In this document: positions 32,520 to 38,371 of the stretch, piece after piece
Numbering within the stretch: the first letter of the stretch is position 1
How the letters are laid out: every line of letters starts with the position of its first letter
NCBI GenBank assembly: GCA_964422155.1
Contig: CAYQZZ010000013.1
Coordinates: forward strand, 1 to 38,371
DNA from: JBGPRB01 sp964422155
GTDB lineage: Bacteria; Chloroflexota; Dehalococcoidia; Dehalococcoidales; RBG-16-60-22
DNA: 38,371 nt
Direction: 5' to 3'
Notes under the pieces: generated by a model
The model's database searches: none
The model's input: only the letters and a program-made list of their open reading frames with translations
Told to the model about the DNA's origin: nothing
Program-made: the position numbers and the translations under genes

Positions 32520-33698
32520 TTATTTACCCCCCGGTATCACCCTGAAAATAAGCCGGCTGATGGCAAGTCCCACGACGGCTACTCCGGCCAGTACCACCAG
32601 CGGTTGCAGGGTATCACCCAGAGAACCTCCCTCGGCGATTACCGTGCGGAAGGCTTCGTTGGCATAGGTATTGAGTGAAGCCTTACCGATGGCAGCCAGT
32701 ATCGAGCCTTCGGACACCTGAAAGAAAGTGCCGCCGAGCATGACCATAAACATTGTAAAGACGACGCCAATCCAGGTAGCCCCGTCTTCGCTCCGGGCGA
32801 CGGAGGCGATTATCATCCCCAGCGCCGCGGCCGCCGCCGCAAAAACAAGGGAAATAACCAGAGATGCCAGAAAAGAGAGGGGGGTAAAGATTCGAAAAAC
32901 GGCATACGATAGTGCCAGCAATATGAATGTCTGCACGAAGCCACGGGCGACACTGGATAGAAACTTGCCGATAAAAAGTTCGCCCACGTTGAGCCGTGTG
33001 GTAAGCAGCCTCTCCAGGGTGCCTCTCTTACGCTCTTCTACTATTGCCCTGGCGCTCAGGGTCAGGGAGAAGAGAACATACATGGTAACGATACCGGGTA
33101 GATATAAATTAATAAATTCCGGACTGCCGCCTACGACCTCTTCGACAACGCCTAAAACAGGTTGCTGGCGTTCTTTATCCAGGTACTCCTTGACAGTAAC
33201 CTCGATGCTATTTTCGGGGATTCCCTTCCCTTCCAGATTACTTTTTACCTGGCTGCGTACCAGGAATCCCTGGTTCATTTTTTCAACCACACCGCGGATG
33301 ATACTGACAAGAATCTGGCCCTCCTGCCCGCCGTTGCCCCGCTGTTTAAAGACCAGTTCCGCTTTATCCCCGGATACCAGCGTTTCCGAGAAGTCCGAGG
33401 GTATGAACAGGACCAGTAACAAATCTGACCTTTCCAGCTTGTTATCCGCCTCACTCGCCGTCAGCAACTCGACTTTAATGCCCTCGACTTTATCCAGTTG
33501 CTCTATCAACTGTGCGGAGTAGGTGCCTCTATCTTCATTCACCACCGGGGCGGTGGCCTTGAACATGGTCTGTCCCCCAAAGGCTCCGTACATCAGGGCG
33601 AAAGTAATAATGGGCAGTAGCAGACCGAAAGCCAGGTCAGCCTTGTCCTGAAGATACAGGCGAACTTCATTCAGGGTAATGAATAATGCTCTTTTCAT
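32520..33698 (-). CDS. ABC-2 type transporter permease (first)
   Basis: A 392-residue paralogue of the neighbouring permease with the same plan: an N-terminal helix (DLAFGLLLPIITFALMYGAF), an extracytoplasmic domain to about residue 205, and a C-terminal bundle (LPGIVTMYVLFSLTLSARAI, EERKRGTLERLLTTRLNVGE, and GLAISRLIFRVIPGG at the end). It starts eight bases after the ATPase gene stop. The pair resembles NatB/YhaP-type exporters. The C-terminal helices are intact, so I see no sign of decay. Confidence 0.88.
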   Translation of the reverse strand: MKRALFITLNEVRLYLQDKADLAFGLLLPIITFALMYGAFGGQTMFKATAPVVNEDRGTYSAQLIEQLDKVEGIKVELLTASEADNKLERSDLLLVLFIPSDFSETLVSGDKAELVFKQRGNGGQEGQILVSIIRGVVEKMNQGFLVRSQVKSNLEGKGIPENSIEVTVKEYLDKERQQPVLGVVEEVVGGSPEFINLYLPGIVTMYVLFSLTLSARAIVEERKRGTLERLLTTRLNVGELFIGKFLSSVARGFVQTFILLALSYAVFRIFTPLSFLASLVISLVFAAAAAALGMIIASVARSEDGATWIGVVFTMFMVMLGGTFFQVSEGSILAAIGKASLNTYANEAFRTVIAEGGSLGDTLQPLVVLAGVAVVGLAISRLIFRVIPGGK

Positions 33699-33706
33699 AT
33701 CCTTGG

Positions 33707-34456
33707 TTAATCGCGCAGGCTGCGCCCGGTCAGTTTCAGGAAAACATCTTCCAACGTTACCTTATCCGGTGACCCTATCTGCGACTTTAGTTGATACGTT
33801 GTGTCCAGTGCGATTACCTGTCCGGCATCCATGATAGCGATGCGGTTACAGAGACGGTCGGCTTCCTCCATATAGTGGGTTGTATAGAGAATGGACATGC
33901 CCTTTTTCTGAAGGCCCAGTATATTTTCATAAATGTGGTTGCGTGACTGCGGGTCGATACCCACCGTCGGCTCGTCCAGGAAGAGAAGCTGAGGATGGCC
34001 CATAAGAGCAATGGCCAGGTTAATGCGCCGCTTCATACCCCCGGAGAACTTGGCCACTTTCCCTTTAGCCCTGTCCACCAGTCCCATCAACTCCAGGTTG
34101 GTCATGGCCTGGGCACGGGCCTCTTTGCCGTCCAGCCCGGCCATACGACCGAAAAATACCATATTGTCCAGCGCCGATAGGTCGTCATAAAGTGCCAGGT
34201 CCTGGGGACAGACCCCGATGATACTGCGGACGGCTTCGGCTTCATGACGTACGGAATGGCCTCCTATTATGATGTCGCCGCTATCTGATTTCAGGACCGT
34301 AGATAACATGCGAATAGTGGTTGTCTTACCGGCACCATTGGGACCCAGGAGGCCGAAAATTTCCCCCTTGAAGATGGAGAATGTAACCCCATTGACCGCT
34401 TGTAGTTCATTGAAGCTTTTACGAAGGTCCTTTGCGACCATGAATTCCTCAGCCAT
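33707..34456 (-). CDS. ABC transporter ATP-binding protein
   Basis: A full-length ABC ATPase (249 aa from the chosen start) of the DrrA/CcmA-like class that powers ABC-2 exporters. Motifs are complete: Walker A GPNGAGKTTT, Q-loop (CPQDLALYDDLSALDN), signature FSGGMKRR, Walker B LLFLDEPTVGID, and the switch histidine in YTTHYMEEADRL. A short C-terminal extension (VTLEDVFLKLTGRSL) is usual for this class. ATG 34456 follows a G-rich stretch (GGGGGCAAGG); the upstream ATG 34477 has no ribosome binding site but remains possible. It is the first gene of the exporter/selenoprotein operon. Confidence 0.92.
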   Translation of the reverse strand: MAEEFMVAKDLRKSFNELQAVNGVTFSIFKGEIFGLLGPNGAGKTTTIRMLSTVLKSDSGDIIIGGHSVRHEAEAVRSIIGVCPQDLALYDDLSALDNMVFFGRMAGLDGKEARAQAMTNLELMGLVDRAKGKVAKFSGGMKRRINLAIALMGHPQLLFLDEPTVGIDPQSRNHIYENILGLQKKGMSILYTTHYMEEADRLCNRIAIMDAGQVIALDTTYQLKSQIGSPDKVTLEDVFLKLTGRSLRD

Positions 34457-34510
34457 AGCCTTGCCCCCGCTTTCCATGATTAATGGTGAAAGTATTTAGA
34501 GAATCGATGT

Positions 34511-34540
34511 ATTATATAATCTGGCACACCAAGTTCACAA
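34511..34540 (-). promoter_or_regulatory. Predicted promoter of the ABC exporter operon
   Basis: Minus-strand TTGTGA (34540-34535), an 18-base spacer and a perfect TATAAT (34516-34511), about 55 bases before the ATPase start. It lies just inside the left flank of the inverted-repeat element. Confidence 0.5.
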
Positions 34541-34565
34541 CACGCCCGGAACCAGCGTCATAAAA

Positions 34566-34864
34566 TGAGGGTGTTTATAAATGTCATTCTGAATGAGTCC
34601 CGATTTAGTCGGGACGATTGAAGAATCCGTANNNNNNNNNNNNNNNNNNNNNNNNNNNNNNNNNNNNNNNNNNNNNNNNNNNNNNNNNNNNNNNNNNNNN
34701 NNNNNNNNNNNNNNNNNNNNNNNNNNNNNNNATAAATGTCATTCTGAATGAGTCCCGATTTAGTCGGGACGATTGAAGAATCCGTACTTTATGAGAATGG
34801 TTACGGATTCTTCCCCTTCAGCTGAAGGGTCAGAATGACAATAAATTACTGCTAAACACCCTCA
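34566..34864. repeat. MITE-like long inverted repeat, interrupted by the assembly gap
   Basis: Outer arms TGAGGGTGTTTA (34566-34577) and TAAACACCCTCA (34853-34864) are perfect inverted repeats. Inside them TGTCATTCTGA pairs with TCAGAATGACA, and GAAGAATCCGTA (34620-34631 or 34775-34786) pairs with TACGGATTCTTC (34802-34813). Both sides carry further inner palindromes (GTCCCGA/TCGGGAC; CCTTCAG/CTGAAGG). Removing the gap and the duplicated 55 bases leaves an element of about 144 bases able to fold into one long hairpin. It has no coding capacity. Confidence 0.65.
34632..34731. other. Assembly gap of exactly 100 N
   Basis: A run of 100 N, a conventional placeholder length. The 55 bases to its left (34577-34631) and to its right (34732-34786) are identical, so the two contigs probably overlap and the gap is likely not real missing sequence. 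Confidence 0.95.
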
Positions 34865-34901
34865 TAAAATACCGTCCGCAATAGTTAATTGTCCTAAAAT
34901 A

Positions 34902-34932
34902 ACGAGGCCTCCACTTTTTCAGGAGGCCTCGT
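34902..34932 (-). terminator. Rho-independent terminator of the aldehyde:ferredoxin oxidoreductase gene
   Basis: ACGAGGCCTCC (34902-34912) and GGAGGCCTCGT (34922-34932) form a perfect 11-base stem with a nine-base loop, 23 bases beyond the stop codon of the minus-strand gene. On the minus strand the stem is followed by TATTTTAGG, a short U-rich tail. Confidence 0.75.
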
Positions 34933-34955
34933 ATAATATCCAGGTTTTACTTTAT

Positions 34956-36803
34956 TTAAGGCCAGAGTACCTTAGCTACATCGTTCAGTCCAAGCTCCAC
35001 CAGCCTTTTCTTGCTCGGCTTACCCGTCTTTATATCCCAGTCCAAAGCCTTGTAGTATTCAGGGAAGAGCTCGTCTTCGTTCATGACTATCCCCTTGCGA
35101 GGTCCGACTGTTTTGGGCGGTTTGCCCAGCATCCTGTCCGGGAACTTCCAAGGCGTTTTCAGTCCCTCGCGGATATTGAAGGCCTGCTTGATGTGTTCTA
35201 CACGCTCGCCGGTCTTGATCATTTCTTCTCTGGTGATGTCCCAGCCGGTGATTACCCTCAGGGCTTCAATAAAATGGTCAAAATGGCCGTAACCGTCTCC
35301 GAGCACTATCATGCAGACCCCGGCGACGTTATATATTTGCGATAAAGCAGCGCCTATCTTATGCGGCTCTCCACGTCCTTTGAGGGAGGCGCGGTCATAA
35401 TCAGGCAAGGCGCCCTCGGGAAGCGGGCCTTCGCCACCCTGGGTATGACGGCCGGGGGTCGGTTCCCCTCCGTAGGCAATTGCAAAGCTGGCGCCGCCCC
35501 TGGAGTCATGAGCGGGAAACTCCTGCCCGCCGATATGCATAGCGTATTTCTCGGAGCCTTTGCCGATTTTCTTCGCGGCTATCTTGACGCCATCGGCGAT
35601 GATGTCGCCGAATCCCTCGCGCTTGCCCAGTTTCTCCGTCATGGCCACGATGGCTTTATGGTTGCCCCACTTCATTTCCAGGCCATCTGTATCTTTCTTG
35701 GTGATAATGCCGTTTTCGTAGCACTCAATCGCGAAGGCGATACAGGCCCCGGCCGAGATAGTGTCCAGGCCGTAGCGATTGCAGATGTCGTTGAGCTTGA
35801 TTATGGAATCCAGATTGTCGTTGAGAAGGTTGCTGCCGAACATGGCCAGGGTCTCGTACTCGGGCTTATGGGCTTCCGTATCGAATTTATACTCTCCGGT
35901 GCTCGGCTTCATGATACCGCCGCAGGCGATGGGGCAATGCCAGCAGCCGTATCCCCTCTGTCTTTTTTCCAGTACCTTTTCACCACTGAGGTTTTTAAAA
36001 TTAGGGTAGTCAATGACTGCCGTGCCTCCCCAGTTTTTGCAGGGTGCGTCATCGCCCTCGCAGCTCATGGTAAAGAGGCCTGCCGTGCCGAAGTCCCTCA
36101 TGAAACTGGCGCGCGGGCCCATAGCCGCCAGGTGCCTCTTCCTCATGTCGTTGGCCTTCTGTTCATCGGCGACAGGTATCTTCATGTTCCCTTTGACGGC
36201 TATCGCCTTGAGCTTCTTGGAGCCCATTACCGCGCCCAGACCGGAGCGGCCAGCCGCCCGTCCTTTGTTGTTCATTACCGCAGAAGTAAGCGCCAGCTTC
36301 TCACCTGATGGGCCAATGCAGTTTACTTCTACGTCCTTTCCCAGCTCTTTTTTAAGGATGTCTTCGGTATCGAAGGTATCTTTGCCCCACAGGTGGGCGG
36401 CGTCTCTGAATTCGGCCTTGCCGTTATTAATGAAAAGATAAACGGGCTTGGCCGATATGCCGGTAAAGAACACCGCGTCGTAGCCGGCGAATTTAAGATG
36501 CGGGCCGAAATTACCGCCGGAATTGGCGTCACCCCACCCACCCGTCAGCGGCGATTTCCCTACCACGACATACCTTGAACCACCGAGGGCAGGTGTACCG
36601 GTAAGTACGCCCGTGGTGAACCCGAGAATAGCATCAGGTCCCAGCGGGTCGACGCCGGCCTTCTGCCGGTTGAAAAGAATCCTGGCGCCCAGGCCGTAAC
36701 CTCCCAGGAAATCACGGCCCATCTTTTCGTCGAGTGCCTCTTCTTTCAACTGCTTTTTAGAAAGGTCTACCCAGAGTATCTTCCCCATGAAGCCATGTGC
36801 CAT
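34956..36803 (-). CDS. Aldehyde:ferredoxin oxidoreductase family protein (tungstopterin enzyme)
   Basis: A 615-residue full-length AOR family member, a cytoplasmic enzyme that interconverts aldehydes and carboxylic acids with ferredoxin using a bis-pterin tungsten (or molybdenum) cofactor. The N-terminal domain has GGYGLGARILF, GSRYVVVGKSPLTGGWGDANSGG and RAAGRSGLGAVMGSKKLKAI. The [4Fe-4S] ligands are C-x2-C-x3-C (GCWHCPIACGG) plus a later Cys (AGVCMIVLGDG), as in the family. ATG 36803 follows GGAGGAACTG. It may remove or make aldehydes produced by the alcohol dehydrogenases of this window; the real substrate is not readable. Its terminator and upstream palindrome make it a single-gene unit. 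Confidence 0.93.
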   Translation of the reverse strand: MAHGFMGKILWVDLSKKQLKEEALDEKMGRDFLGGYGLGARILFNRQKAGVDPLGPDAILGFTTGVLTGTPALGGSRYVVVGKSPLTGGWGDANSGGNFGPHLKFAGYDAVFFTGISAKPVYLFINNGKAEFRDAAHLWGKDTFDTEDILKKELGKDVEVNCIGPSGEKLALTSAVMNNKGRAAGRSGLGAVMGSKKLKAIAVKGNMKIPVADEQKANDMRKRHLAAMGPRASFMRDFGTAGLFTMSCEGDDAPCKNWGGTAVIDYPNFKNLSGEKVLEKRQRGYGCWHCPIACGGIMKPSTGEYKFDTEAHKPEYETLAMFGSNLLNDNLDSIIKLNDICNRYGLDTISAGACIAFAIECYENGIITKKDTDGLEMKWGNHKAIVAMTEKLGKREGFGDIIADGVKIAAKKIGKGSEKYAMHIGGQEFPAHDSRGGASFAIAYGGEPTPGRHTQGGEGPLPEGALPDYDRASLKGRGEPHKIGAALSQIYNVAGVCMIVLGDGYGHFDHFIEALRVITGWDITREEMIKTGERVEHIKQAFNIREGLKTPWKFPDRMLGKPPKTVGPRKGIVMNEDELFPEYYKALDWDIKTGKPSKKRLVELGLNDVAKVLWP

Positions 36804-36819
36804 CAGTTCCTCCTTACAT

Positions 36820-36839
36820 GTAAAATATATTTATTTTAC
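36820..36839. promoter_or_regulatory. Perfect AT-rich palindrome upstream of the aldehyde:ferredoxin oxidoreductase gene
   Basis: GTAAAATA-TATT-TATTTTAC, 8-base arms and a 4-base spacer, starts 17 bases before the minus-strand ATG. Its position in the leader or promoter suggests an operator. A TTGACA lies further upstream on the minus strand (36889-36884) but lacks a convincing -10. Confidence 0.45.
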
Positions 36840-36923
36840 CATTTTATTAGCTCCATTAAAGCTTACACTGCGCTCTAAATAATTGTCAAACATTCCGTTA
36901 GTGTATACTTATGTGAGAGTACA

Positions 36924-36952
36924 TTGACGTTATCACGGTAGAAATGTAAAAT
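36924..36952 (+). promoter_or_regulatory. Predicted promoter of the cysteine hydrolase-SDR operon
   Basis: TTGACG (36924-36929), an optimal 17-base spacer and TAAAAT (36947-36952), one mismatch each from consensus, about 35 bases before the ATG at 36987. Confidence 0.6.
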
Positions 36953-36986
36953 CAATGCCAGTTATACAAGTAGGAGATAAGAAGCC

Positions 36987-37661
36987 ATGGAAAAAACTAT
37001 TCCCGCCAGACCCGAGCCAGTCAAGCTGGATATAGAGAGGACCGCTTTAATCGTCGTGGATATGCAGAATTCCTTCTGTAAAAAGGGAGGGATGATGGAC
37101 TTCTTCGGGAAGCTTGATGAAGTCATGGTGAAGCGTGTCATCGCCGTCGATAAAAAAGTCATCGAGGCGTGCCGCCGAATGCGGATAAAGACTATCTATC
37201 TCAGGATGACCTACAGACCCGACCTTGTTGATGCCGGGGGACCGGAATCACCTAATTACTGGAAACAGGGCGGGCTGGTAGCCATGCGCAAGAACCCCGA
37301 ATTGAAAGGAAAGTTCCTCACATCCGGCACCCGGGACTGGGAAATAGTTGACGAACTCAAGCCTAAATCGAAAGACATAATCATCAACAAGAGCCGGTAC
37401 AGCGGTTTCGTCAATACGAAACTTGATGCCGTATTAAAGAAACATAATATCAAATACATTGTGTTTATCGGGCTTTTTACCAACGTCTGTGTCGAGTCAA
37501 CCCTCAGGGATGCCTTTTTCCATGAGTATTTCCCCGTCCTGGTCAGTGACGCCTGCGGCAATACCGGCCCTGCTTATATTCAGAAAGCAACCATCTGGAA
37601 TGTTACCTCGGTCTTTGGATGGGTTACCACAGCCGATGGTTTGATACAAGCATTGAAATAG
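36987..37661 (+). CDS. Isochorismatase-family cysteine hydrolase
   Basis: A 224-residue cysteine hydrolase of the isochorismatase/nicotinamidase/ureidoacrylate amidohydrolase superfamily. The catalytic triad is visible: D25 (VVDMQNSF), a lysine in NKSRYSGF and the nucleophilic cysteine in GLFTNVCVEST. Such enzymes cleave amides, ureido groups or enol ethers. The sequence most recalls N-carbamoyl or ureidoacrylate-type members, but no substrate can be fixed. The ribosome binding site is TAGGAG, 11 bases before ATG. The SDR gene follows 35 bases later on the same strand. Confidence 0.9.
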   Translation: MEKTIPARPEPVKLDIERTALIVVDMQNSFCKKGGMMDFFGKLDEVMVKRVIAVDKKVIEACRRMRIKTIYLRMTYRPDLVDAGGPESPNYWKQGGLVAMRKNPELKGKFLTSGTRDWEIVDELKPKSKDIIINKSRYSGFVNTKLDAVLKKHNIKYIVFIGLFTNVCVESTLRDAFFHEYFPVLVSDACGNTGPAYIQKATIWNVTSVFGWVTTADGLIQALK

Positions 37662-37696
37662 TTCGTGAAGAATATTAATCTTAAAAGGAGGCGGAT

Positions 37697-38371
37697 ATGT
37701 CACCGGTGCTAAAAGACAAGGTAGCCATCATCACCGGCGCTGGCCGTGGCCTGGGGAAGGCATTTGCCCTGAGGTTCGCCGAGGAAGGCGCCAAACTGCT
37801 GCTACCCGATATCAGCCTGGAACGGGCCCAGGGCACCGTTAAGGAAATCAAGGCTAAAGGCGGAGAGGCTTCAGCTATGCTAACCGATATCTCCGAAGAA
37901 AAAGCCACGAAAAAGATGGCCGATGAGGTAGTGCGGCTTTACGGTAGAGTTGATATCCTGCTCAATAATGCCGCCATATACTACGGCGTCGGGAGGCGGG
38001 ACTGGGATGCCTGGACAGTGAAAGACTGGGACCGCATGTTCGAGGTGAACGTGCGCGGGACCTGGCTGTGCTGCAAGGCAATCGCCCCTCTCATGGTCAA
38101 GGCGGGCAAGGGCAAGATTATCAATATCGCCTCGGATGTCTTTAAAGTTACTAGCGCCCACCAGCTCCTGGCGTACGCCTGCAGCAAGGCCGCCGTTTAC
38201 ACCCTGACGCAGTGCCTTGCCCGGGCTCTGGGCCCATCAGGCATCAATGTCAATAGCATCGGGCCGGGACTTACGGCTACCGAGGCCAGCCTGGGAGAGA
38301 GCGGCAACAAGGAAGGCTTCCAGGCTACCATAGATGTGCAATGCCTGAAGCGCCGCGAAGAGCCTTCCGAC
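37697..38371 (+). CDS. Short-chain dehydrogenase/reductase (SDR), truncated by the window end
   Basis: The first 225 residues of a classical SDR, open at the window edge. It shows the cofactor motif TGAGRGLG (GxxxGxG type), an acidic residue after strand 2 (LLLPDISLERA) that favours NAD(H), NNAA, the catalytic serine region NIASD, and YACSK (Tyr-x3-Lys). A strong ribosome binding site (AAAAGGAGG) precedes the ATG. It lacks the nucleotide-site insertion described for mycofactocin-coupled SDRs, so I treat it as an ordinary NAD(P)-dependent enzyme. About 25-40 C-terminal residues should lie beyond the window. Confidence 0.9.
   Translation, partial: MSPVLKDKVAIITGAGRGLGKAFALRFAEEGAKLLLPDISLERAQGTVKEIKAKGGEASAMLTDISEEKATKKMADEVVRLYGRVDILLNNAAIYYGVGRRDWDAWTVKDWDRMFEVNVRGTWLCCKAIAPLMVKAGKGKIINIASDVFKVTSAHQLLAYACSKAAVYTLTQCLARALGPSGINVNSIGPGLTATEASLGESGNKEGFQATIDVQCLKRREEPSD

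Noticed and set aside
34577..34786. True tandem duplication of 55 bases
   Set aside because: The copies end exactly at the N run on both sides, which fits an unmerged contig overlap better than a biological duplication.
35361..36308. 315-residue plus-strand open frame opposite the aldehyde:ferredoxin oxidoreductase gene
   Set aside because: It lies entirely antisense to a clear full-length enzyme, has no ribosome binding site and shows no family motifs; it is a codon-bias shadow.
37697..38371. Calling the SDR a mycofactocin-coupled SDR
   Set aside because: The nucleotide-binding segment lacks the insertion described for that subfamily, and the gene is 18 kb from the mft core.

Overview
The window (about 50% G+C) looks like a bacterial chromosome scaffold, most plausibly Chloroflexota (Dehalococcoidia-like). 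I infer this from gene content: several FadH/OYE flavoenzymes, an aldehyde:ferredoxin oxidoreductase, a LarA-type protein, a fixBCXA set, many alcohol dehydrogenases and abundant 'TGTCATTCTGA...GAAGAATC' intergenic palindromes. No rRNA or tRNA is present to prove it. One 100-N scaffold gap lies at 34632-34731.

Layout. 1-2.2 kb: an OYE/FadH-type flavoenzyme whose only well-placed start is a non-standard ATA. 2.2-2.8 kb: a hicBA toxin-antitoxin pair behind a perfect palindrome. 2.8-4.5 kb: elongation factor P with its putative lysylation ligase EpmA. 4.5-8.2 kb (minus strand): a MoxR ATPase, a DUF58 protein and a DUF4129 membrane protein. 8.3-19.7 kb (plus strand): a mycofactocin island with a zinc alcohol dehydrogenase, an iron alcohol dehydrogenase, the 39-codon mftA precursor gene (ending in IDGVCGVY), mftB, mftC, a second FadH/OYE enzyme, an electron-transfer-flavoprotein module in the order fixB-fixC-fixX-fixA, and the glycosyltransferase mftF. 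19.7-22.1 kb (minus strand): a zinc alcohol dehydrogenase resembling NDMA-dependent enzymes, and a LarA-like protein with its nickel-pincer residues. 22.4-27.2 kb: a soluble histidine kinase with about eight PAS domains, and a receiver-HD-GYP protein with a degenerate GYP motif. 27.4-30.7 kb: two prepilin-like proteins and a large envelope protein. 30.75-34.5 kb (minus strand): an ABC-2 export operon whose last gene is a C_GCAxxG_C_C protein with an in-frame UGA where the family's first cysteine is expected, followed by a SECIS-like hairpin. 34.5-34.9 kb: a MITE-like inverted repeat broken by the assembly gap. 35-38.4 kb: an aldehyde:ferredoxin oxidoreductase (minus strand), then a cysteine hydrolase and a truncated SDR (plus strand).

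How the genes may work together. MftB and MftC would modify the MftA C-terminus and MftF would glycosylate the product, giving a peptide-derived redox cofactor. The iron- and zinc-dependent alcohol dehydrogenases beside it are candidate nicotinoproteins that reduce this cofactor. The FixBCXA flavoprotein/ferredoxin chain and the FadH/OYE enzyme sit between mftC and mftF, so they could reoxidise it and pass electrons to quinone. mftD, mftE and mftG are not in the window. The electron route is my inference; the mftA-mftB-mftC and mftF calls rest on sequence.
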